In this document: one piece after another, positions 45,634 through 52,797 of the stretch
How the letters are laid out: each line of letters opens with the position of its first letter
Numbering within the stretch: the stretch's first letter is position 1
Assembly (NCBI GenBank): GCA_032718475.1
Contig: JAUCBJ010000534.1
Coordinates: 1-52,797, forward strand
Length of the DNA: 52,797 nucleotides
Source: Nemertoderma westbladi
Lineage: Eukaryota > Xenacoelomorpha > Nemertodermatida > Nemertodermatidae
Direction of reading: 5' to 3'
Notes under the pieces: generated by a model
The model's database searches: none
What the model was told of the DNA's origin: nothing
The model's input: the letters and a program-made list of their open reading frames with translations, nothing else
Made by a program: the position numbers and the translations under genes

Positions 45634-47311
45634 TGGCTGATTGATTGACTGGCTGGCTGGCTGACTGACTGATCTACAGCCAAAGCTACTCTAACGATTT
45701 TGATGAAATTTTCACAGCAGCTAGATACCGCGATTCTAAGGTCCCTGGCATGATCGGCTACTCCGTCCATAGCCTCTGGGCTCGAAAAATAGACGTAAAC
45801 GAAAAAACGCCATAGGCGCAATGGTAGAATAACACAAATGACAGCTGGTGTCCTGACGAAAAATGGCTTATGTAATGCATTTCAACACAAGGCTTAGTAA
45901 TAAATCGATGAGGTTGCCAAGATTATTATACTTAGTACACCCATACTGTTTGTTTAGGCCCTAGGACACTCTGTCAAAGCAAATATTAACTGGTTGATTT
46001 AGTTTGTGGTTCTACACAGGCTTAGTATAAATCGGTGAGGCTGCCAACTGGTTGGTTTAGTTTGCAATCTATTACCGCCTCAGCTGATAACTCTTCCCCC
46101 TGCTGAATGACTGTTAGGTACAGTGTATTGGCTACATTAATGCCAACATTAATACAGTGGAAGCTGTATACTTATAAGGTGGAATGTTTACTCAGCCTTA
46201 TACTGATACTCTCTCTGTAAGGCTAAGACTAACATTATAGTTTGAAATATAAAAATCACTGCATCAGGTTTCAGGTTACACACTGTGGCTAAGGCGGAAT
46301 GTTTACTCAGCCTCATACTGATAATTTGTAAGGCTAACACTAACATTCAAAATGTTTTGTAAGGTGAATGACATTTATCGGCTATGATTATTCTCTGGTT
46401 ACTCACTCTGCTAATGTAAGCTGAATGACTATTACACAGTGTGTTGGCTACATTAATGCCAACATTAATACTGTGGAGACTGTATGTTTATAAAAGTGTA
46501 TGTTTAATCAGCCACATAATATGATTCTCCATAGGCTAACATTATAGTTTTAAATGTAAAAATCAATGCTTATTATCTTATCAGGTTACACACTGTGGCA
46601 TTCAATTCCAAATGTTTTATAGGTGAACGGCATTTAGAATGAATGAAATGTATAGAGATGGCCTAGTAATGTTATTCAATAGAGGAATGGCCAACTAATT
46701 ACATCTCAACTCAACTCGAGCGAGTGTAGATCGCATTGTTTGTACAGGACAAACAAACCTCGTCTGTCATAGACAGAGTGTAAGGCATAGAACAATTACA
46801 CCATCTGGTTTGGCAACTAAATTCCTTTGTCCTACCTACCGCGTAGCTCAGCATTAGTTGAATGGACAGAACTCTCCACACCATCTGGTGTATAAACTAA
46901 AATACATTGTGTCTAATTGTTTATTTATAAATCTTTTGGCCAACATTAATACTGTGGAGACTATGTTTATAAAAGTGTATGCTTAATCAGCCACATAATA
47001 TGATTTTCCATAGGCTAACATTATAGTTTGAAATGTAAAAATCAATGCTTAATATCTGTATCAGGTTACACACTGTGGCATTAAAAATGTTTTATAGGTG
47101 AATGGCTTTTAGCGGCTTCCCTTCAGACCATAGACAAACATTGTTAAGGAAATTTACTTTAGTTTACTCTACTGTGCCATTCAGGTGAATGGATTTGAGT
47201 AATTGCCAAGTTACAGCGTGGAATCTCTCTCTCTGACCATAGGTAAATAACACTTTCCTTCAGACCATAGGCAAACATTGTTGATGGAATTTACATTTGA
47301 TTGATGACTTC

Positions 47312-47380
47312 CGACTTGCTTAACGGCGTCTTGACGCCGTCTCTAGTTAGCAAGTCGTTAGACTTGATTACTGTAAGAAA
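47312..47380 (+). ncRNA. Structured repeat motif, copy 2 (type A)
   Basis: Identical arms to copy 1: a 47312-47320, inner stem 47324-47339, a' 47349-47357, a'' 47361-47366. The constant tail is shortened to ATTACTGTAAGAA and followed by an A run and a CTACTGG microsatellite. Confidence 0.5.
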
Positions 47381-48147
47381 AAAAAGCTACTGGCTACTGG
47401 CTACTGGCTACTGACTACTGACCTAGAGCAAAAACGGCTCTAACGATTATGATGAAATTTTGCATGGACCATGAAAATGGATTTCTAAGGGTACTTGTGA
47501 AATCGCGGTTTGAATTGAAATATCTCAACTTGTTTTATTTCGAAAAATAGCCCCAAAACACGAAAATTGCCATAGGCGCAATGATAAAACACCAGCTGGC
47601 ACTCATGAAAAATGTATAGAGATGGCCTGGTAATGCATTCAATAGGAAGGGCAACTAACAAAGAAGTACTTTCTGTGCCAAGTATTATCACTCTACTCTA
47701 CAACCCAGACCGTAAGCAAACATTAACTGGTTTAGCTGCCTATTACAGTCTCAGCTGAATAACTCTACCCCATGCATCCTTGCTATGTTAATTAATTGGC
47801 GTGCAAGCTAAATGACTGTTAGTTATACAGTGTGTTGGCTACACAGTGTATTGTACTATGCTCTCATCGCATTATTGTTTTATTTTGAAATCTTTGTGCC
47901 AACATTAATACTGTGGAGGCTGTATGTTTATAAGGCTGAATGTTTACTCAGCCTCAGAATGATTCTCCATAAGGCTAACATTATAGTTTGAAATATAAAA
48001 ATCTGTTATAATAATAATATAATTGTTGTATTTAATTAATATGGTGGTTTACATTAAACAGTGTAAATTGTTAATTGCAGTTTACATTGAAACATCTCAA
48101 CTTGTTTAATTTATTACAAAAATAAGAACGAATTTGTCTTCTTGTGC

Positions 48148-48437
48148 TTCACTTCTTGTGCGCGATTGTATATTGAATTCATGACAACTGCTGTTATTAT
48201 TATTAATCAATTGACACCTCGACTCCTCTCTGAGACTCCGACTACTCTATCCGATAGAATAAAATAATCATTTCGCTAACTGCTCTCTATCTTCTATAAT
48301 CACAACAGCTTTTATAATTCATTGGATGATTACAACATAATAATTATAGTTTGAAGTTGTCTAGAAAATTTCTCGTACACCACCGGGACTACGCCCACAC
48401 TAATTGATTATCAGACAGAACAAAAAGCTTTTACTTG
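48148..48437 (+). repeat. Repeat X, uninterrupted copy
   Basis: It matches 8388-8623 joined to 11482-11525, with GGACTAC at the junction where the LINE at 8624-11481 inserted in the other copy. Confidence 0.85.
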
Positions 48438-48454
48438 ACTTGTACTGTCTCCTA

Positions 48455-48525
48455 CGACTTGCTTCACGGGCCGCTAGGCCCGTCTCTAGTTAGGAACCGA
48501 GAGGTTCATTACTGTAAGAATTGCT
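48455..48525 (+). ncRNA. Structured repeat motif, copy 3 (A/B chimera)
   Basis: Left arm CGACTTGCT (48455-48463) is type A. The inner stem CGGGCC/GGCCCG (48467-48482), a' AGGAACCG (48492-48499) and a'' GGTTC (48503-48507) are type B. The a/a' pairing is therefore lost here while a'/a'' pairing remains. It looks like a recombinant. Confidence 0.5.
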
Positions 48526-49338
48526 CGAGACTGGCTGACTGACTGACTGACTAATCTCTAGCCAAAACCACTCTAACGATTTTGATGAAATTTTCACAGC
48601 GGCTTGATACCGCGATTTTAAGGTCCCTGGCATGATCGGCTACTCCGTCCATAGCCTCTGGGCTCGAAAAATTGAGATAAACGAAAAAACGGCATTTGCG
48701 CAATGATAAAAACACCAGCTGGCACTCATGAAAAATGGATAGAGATAGCCTAGTAATGCTATTCTATAGGAATGGCCACCTAACAAGGAAATGCTTTCTC
48801 TGCCAAGTATTATCCTCACTCTACAACTCAGACAGTAAGCAAACAAAAGCTGTGGGATTCTAATGTATTACATCATAAGCTGATTGCTCTCCCAATAGCC
48901 CTCACACACTCACTGAATCGAATGAAATCGAATATCTATTAGCTTAATGCGAATAGCTGGTAAGCTGAATGCCATTTTAGTTATTGTGTACTGTTGACTG
49001 TAGAGTTGACTGCTAGGTTGTATGTATTTAATTAAAATCATTTTCGTAGAGGGAAGTTAAGAGGAGTAGAGGGATTACTCTCTATCTGATGTAAGCAAAG
49101 CTGTTCAATCAATGGGGTGGGTCATGGAACCCAAATATAATACATTATGCATGGCAAACATTAATAAAATCATTCAGTCAACCTGAAGGGTATTTGCTTT
49201 AGTTAACTACTGTGTGAAAAGCGAATTTATAATGTTACCAATACTTCAGGTAAATGAATTTTTAGATATTTTGTACTGAAGGCAAGGATTTCTGATATAA
49301 TTAAAATACAAGACAGGGGCTTGTTTCGATATTATGTA
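48526..49338 (+). repeat. Repeat unit C, 5' portion
   Basis: TGAC microsatellite, the CTCTAACGATTTTGATGAAA box, then sequence repeated in unit D (50590-51350) at high identity. Unit D lacks some segments, for example part of 49140-49300. Non-coding. Confidence 0.8.
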
Positions 49339-49555
49339 GTTGCGCCCTTCGAGCAGCACGTGAGTTAATCAAATATTAGACACACTTTGACTTTGTCCCT
49401 TCGACCAGCACGTGAGTTTTGCTTTGACCCTTGATATATGATGTTGCGCCCTTCGAGCAGCACGTGAGTTGCATCAAATAATAGACACACTGTTTGACTT
49501 TGTCCCTTCGAGCAGCACGTGAGTTTGACTTTGACCCTTCCAGCAGCGTGTGTAA
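49339..49555 (+). repeat. CACGTG-containing repeats, unit C
   Basis: Four copies of a block close to CTTCGAGCAGCACGTGAGTT, at about 49347, 49399, 49452 and 49507, plus a decayed fifth near 49535. They are spaced about 50 bp apart and separated by TTTGACTTTG-type linkers. Each intact copy has the palindromic E-box CACGTG. Confidence 0.85.
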
Positions 49556-50475
49556 ATCGAACCGAATCATACCGATCGAGCCGAATAGAACCAATCGAGG
49601 CGATCAAGCCGAGATGAGCCCAATTGAGCCGAGTCAAGCCGAACGGAGCCGAGTTGAGCCCAATCAAGCCGAGCGATCCAGACTGAGCCGAGACAAGCCC
49701 AATCGAGTCGAGTCGAGCCCAATAGAGCCGAGTCTTACCCAATCAATCCTAGTCGAGCCCAATTGAGCCGGACCGAGCCAAGTCGAGCCCAATCGAGCCA
49801 TACTGTGCCAAGTTGAGCCAAATCGAGCCGAGTCAAGCCCAAATCAATCCAAATCGAGCCGAGTCGAGTGGATTGAGCCGAATCGAGCCCAATTGAGCCA
49901 AGTCGAGCCGGACCGAGCCGAGTCGAACCCAATCGAGCCGAATCTAGCTGAGTCGACTCAGACCGAGCCGAGCCGAACCCAATCGAGCCATGCCACGCCA
50001 AATTGAGCCGGACTGAGTCGAGTCGAGACCAATCAAGCTGAGTCGAGCCGAGTCGAGCCGGACGGAGCCGAGTTCAGCCAAATCAACCCGAGTCGAGCCT
50101 GACTGAGCCGAGTTAAGCCCAATCGAATCGAGTCGAGCCCAATAGAGCCGAGTCGAGCCCAATCAAGCCTAGTCGAGCCCAATTGAGCCGGACCGAGCCC
50201 AGTCGAGCCGGACAGAGCCAAGTTGAGCCAAATCGAGCCGAGTCAAGACCAATCAATCCCAATCGAGCCGAGTCGAGACCAATCGAGCCGAGTCGAGCCC
50301 AATTGAGCCAAGTCGAGCCAGACCGAGCCAAGTCGAACCCAATCAAGCCGATTGAGCCGAATCGAGCTGAGTCAAGTTGAGCCCAATGAAGCTGAGTCGA
50401 GCCCAATCGAGCCAAACCGAGCCGATCAAGCCAAGTCGAACTGAATCGAGCCTAATCATGCCAGACCGAGCCGAG
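49556..50475 (+). repeat. GAGCC minisatellite, 10-bp period, array 1
   Basis: About 920 bp of alternating decamers near GAGCCGAGTC and GAGCCCAATC, giving a 20-bp higher-order unit. Open frames on both strands through it result from the lack of stop codons in the unit and are not genes. Confidence 0.95.
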
Positions 50476-50506
50476 CTCGTTGTCTCTTTTATTTGAAATA
50501 AAAAGT

Positions 50507-50575
50507 CGGTTCCTTATCGGGCCGCTAGGCCCGTCACTAGTTAGGAACCGAGAGGTTCATTACTGTAAGAATTGT
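50507..50575 (+). ncRNA. Structured repeat motif, copy 4 (type B)
   Basis: Arm a CGGTTCCT (50507-50514) is the exact complement of a' AGGAACCG (50543-50550). The inner stem is CGGGCC/GGCCCG (50518-50533, loop GCTA). a'' GGTTC (50554-50558) can pair with GAACC of a'. The constant tail follows. A palindrome-like TTTTATTTGAAATAAAA lies just upstream. Confidence 0.5.
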
Positions 50576-51359
50576 TGACTGACTGGCTGGCTGGCTGGCT
50601 GGCTAACGATTTTGATGAAATTTTCACAGCGACTAGATACCGCGATTCTAAGGTCCCTGGTATGTTCCGCTATTTCGTCCATGAGCCGTGGGCTCGAAAA
50701 ATAGACATAAACGAAAAAACGCCATAGGCGCAATGATAAAAACACCAGCTGGCACTCATGAAAAATGGATAGAGATGGCCTAGTAATGCTATTCTATAGG
50801 AATGGCCACCTAACAAGGAAATGCTTTCTGTGCCAAGTATTATCCTCACTCTACAACTCAGACAGTAAGCAAACAAAAGCTGTGGGATTCTAATGTATTA
50901 CATCATAAGCTGATTGCTCTCACTGACACACTCACTGAATCCAATGAAATCGAATATCTATTACAGTAGCTTAATGCGAATAGCTGGTAAGCTGAATGCC
51001 ATTTTAGTTATTGTGTAGGCCTACTACTGTTGACTGTAGAGTAGACTGCTATGTTGTATGTATTTAATTAAAATAATTTTCGTAGAGGGAAGTTAATTTG
51101 GGATTACTCTCTATCAGATGTAAGCAAAGCTGTTCAATGGGGTGGGTCATGGGACCCAAATATAGTACATTATGCATGGCAACGATTTCTGATATAATTA
51201 AAATACAAATTGATTTATTTCTATTTTTATTTTTATTTTATATCTATTTTATTGATAAAATAATATTATGATTTTACCGAATTTCATTTGCCCCGTTGGG
51301 GAGTGTATATTATTATATTATTATTAAAATACTTGACAGGGGCTTGTTTCGATATATGT
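50576..51359 (+). repeat. Repeat unit D, 5' portion
   Basis: Copy of unit C: TGGC microsatellite, TAACGATTTTGATGAAA box, then matching sequence to about 51350. An AT-rich insert at about 51205-51325 is absent from unit C. Confidence 0.8.
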
Positions 51360-51577
51360 AGTTGCGCTCTTCGAGCAGCACGTGAGTTAATCAAATATTA
51401 GACACAATGTTTGACTTTGTCCCTTCTAGCAGCACGTGAGTTTTGCTTTGACCCTTGATATATGATGTTGCGCCCTTCGAGCAGCACGTGAATTACATCA
51501 AATAATAGACACACTGTTTGACTTTGTCCCTTCGAGCAGCACGTGAGTTTGGCTTTGACCCTTCCAGCAGCGTGTGT
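51360..51577 (+). repeat. CACGTG-containing repeats, unit D
   Basis: Same four-plus-one arrangement as in unit C, with minor changes (one copy reads CACGTGAATT). Confidence 0.85.
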
Positions 51578-52208
51578 CAATCGAGCCGAATCATACTGAT
51601 CGAGCCGAATAGAACCAATCGAGGCGATCAAGCCGAGTCGAGCCCAATCGAACCGAGTCAAGCCGAACGGAGCCGAGTTGAGCCCAATCAAGCCTAGTCG
51701 AGCCAGACTGAGGCGAGGCAAGCCCAATCGAGTCGAGTCGAGCCCAATAGAACCGAGTCGAGCCTAATCAATCCTAGTCGAGCCTAATTGAGCCGGACCA
51801 AGCCAAGTCGAGCCCAATCGAGCCAGACTGAGCTAAGTTGAGCCAAATCGAGCCGAGTCAAGCCCAATCGAGCCGAGTCGAGCGGATTGAGCCCAATTGA
51901 GCCAAGTCGAGCCAGACCGAGCCGAGTCGAACCCAATCGAGCCGATTGAGCCGAATCGAGCTGAGTCGACTCAGACCGAGCCGAGCCGAGTCCAATCGAG
52001 CCGTGTCACGCCAAATTGAGCCGGACTGAGTCGAGTAGAGCCCAATCAAGCTGAGTCAAGCCCAATCGAATCGAGTCGAGCCCAATAGAGCCGAGTCGAG
52101 CCCAATCAAGCCTAAGTCGAGCCCAATTGAGCCGGACCGAGCCCAGTCGAGCCCAATCGAGCCGGACTGAGCCAGTTGAGCCAAATCAAGACGAGTCAAG
52201 CCCAATCA
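51578..52208 (+). repeat. GAGCC minisatellite, 10-bp period, array 2
   Basis: About 630 bp of the same decamers as array 1. Many blocks occur in the same order, so it is a shortened relative of array 1 rather than an independent array. Confidence 0.95.
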
Positions 52209-52670
52209 ACCAGCACCGTTCAAAAATTAATTTTTTCTAGTTCTAGAATTTTACAAATTTCAAAAAAGTTGCAGCATTTCATTAACGCCTTTACAGAATT
52301 CGATAACATTTTCGATTTTTATATTAAACGCAATATCCTGAATCTCACTAGCCTAGTTTCGCGTCACCAATGCCAAGACTTCATACTTTTTGAGGAAAAT
52401 TTTTCTAGAATAATTTTTATTTAATTACATTTATCGCGATTTCTTATTACTGGTTGCACATGAATTGATGGAGTTTTCAATTTATTAACTAAACACGATA
52501 TCGCGCATCGCACCAGCTTGGTTTCGAAATTCCAAAACGAGGTCTTCACTAGTTGCATGTCGATTTTGTTCTAGAATTGAGCAACTAATGATAGATCGAA
52601 TTTATTAATAATTATTGTATGAAATATGATTGTATTTTTACATAATGATTAGTTCTATACTAATTCTCGT
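52209..52670. other. Gene-free stretch unique to unit D
   Basis: AT-rich sequence between the minisatellite and motif copy 5; unit C has nothing at this place. No recognisable feature. Confidence 0.5.
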
Positions 52671-52696
52671 TGTCTCTTTTATTTAAAATAAAAAGT

Positions 52697-52764
52697 CGGT
52701 TCCTTATCGGGCCGCTAGGCCCGTCACTAGTTAGGAACCGAGAGGTTCATTACTGTAAGAATTG
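52697..52764 (+). ncRNA. Structured repeat motif, copy 5 (type B)
   Basis: Arms as in copy 4: a 52697-52704, inner stem 52708-52723, a' 52733-52740, a'' 52744-52748, then the constant tail and the start of another TGAC/TGGC microsatellite cut by the window end. The same TTTTATTTAAAATAAAA palindrome lies upstream. Confidence 0.5.
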
Positions 52765-52797
52765 TTTGCTGATTGATTGATTGACTGGCTGACTGAC

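Larger units (their letters stand above)
45160..48147 (+). repeat. Repeat field A: diverged modules of a few hundred bp
   Basis: A module starting AACATTAATACTGTGGAGGC and continuing through a conserved AACATTATAGTTTGAAAT to CACACTGTGGCATT occurs near 45160, 46145, 46461, 46942 and 47901, all in the same orientation. Two longer units each contain the structured motif (45562 and 47312) and the box CTCTAACGAT(T/A)(T)TGATGAAATTTT. There is no protein-coding content I can support. Confidence 0.8.

Noticed and set aside
45690-45730. Hammerhead-like core (TTTTGATGAAATTTTC)
   Set aside because: The required CUGAUGA core and GAAA between proper stems could not be placed; the box is conserved but does not form the ribozyme.
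45618-45821. 67-codon minus-strand frame (SQPASQSISQQ type), also in units C and D
   Set aside because: It reads through a TGGC microsatellite and the conserved box; frames differ between copies, so coding selection is not supported.
49339-49555. CRISPR-like array (regular repeats of about 20 bp)
   Set aside because: Linkers are themselves repeated and the repeats vary; the host is an animal and no cas genes are present.
49365-50415. Long open frames on both strands across the GAGCC array
   Set aside because: They arise because the 10-bp unit lacks stop codons; composition is purely repeat-driven.

Overview
The window looks like nuclear DNA of an invertebrate metazoan. It is AT-rich and full of retrotransposon families typical of animals (two BEL/Pao LTR elements and at least three endonuclease-type LINE families). 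It also holds two spliced, phase 1-1 EGF-domain exons, which are a hallmark of animal extracellular proteins. No bacterial operons, rRNA or CRISPR were seen. The species cannot be named from this sequence alone.

Host gene. Two EGF-like exons lie on the minus strand, at 35637-35759 (calcium-binding type) and 11769-11906. Each has canonical AG/GT borders, and each has a length divisible by three. They are probably neighbouring exons, or near neighbours, of one multi-EGF secreted or membrane protein. The roughly 23.7 kb between them would then be an intron filled with mobile elements. No other host exon could be supported.

Layout. 1-765: a near-perfect palindrome with a G/C-rich tail. 779-1983: frame-broken remnant of an unrecognised protein. 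1984-8085: no recognisable genes, short dispersed and tandem repeats. 8085-8360: two tRNA-like SINE heads. 8624-11481: minus-strand 5'-truncated LINE inserted into another repeat whose uninterrupted copy lies at 48148-48437. 11769-11906: EGF exon. 12049-12281: hairpin element. 12282-17135: LINE with ORF1 and ORF2. 19690-20672: decayed minus-strand LINE. 20690-21944: 5' part of the same LINE family as 8624-11481. 22842-23056: foldback. 23902-34580: 10.7 kb minus-strand BEL/Pao element with 1184-bp LTRs. 35637-35759: EGF exon. 36188-43233: very young plus-strand BEL/Pao element with 236-bp LTRs and a 5-bp target duplication. 43731-44560: inverted partner of the 1-765 repeat. 45160-52797: complex head-to-tail repeat field.

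The most unusual part is the last 7.2 kb. A roughly 60-nt motif occurs five times, always in the same orientation. It comes in two sequence versions whose arms differ but stay complementary, and three arms (a, a', a'') change together. That is the signature of a conserved nucleic-acid fold, possibly with two alternative pairings. The downstream units carry TGGC/TGAC microsatellites, a conserved box, CACGTG-containing repeats and a 10-bp-period GAGCC minisatellite. I do not recognise this family. It is the best candidate here for something undescribed. All structure claims come from reading by eye; no alignment, folding or database search was run.
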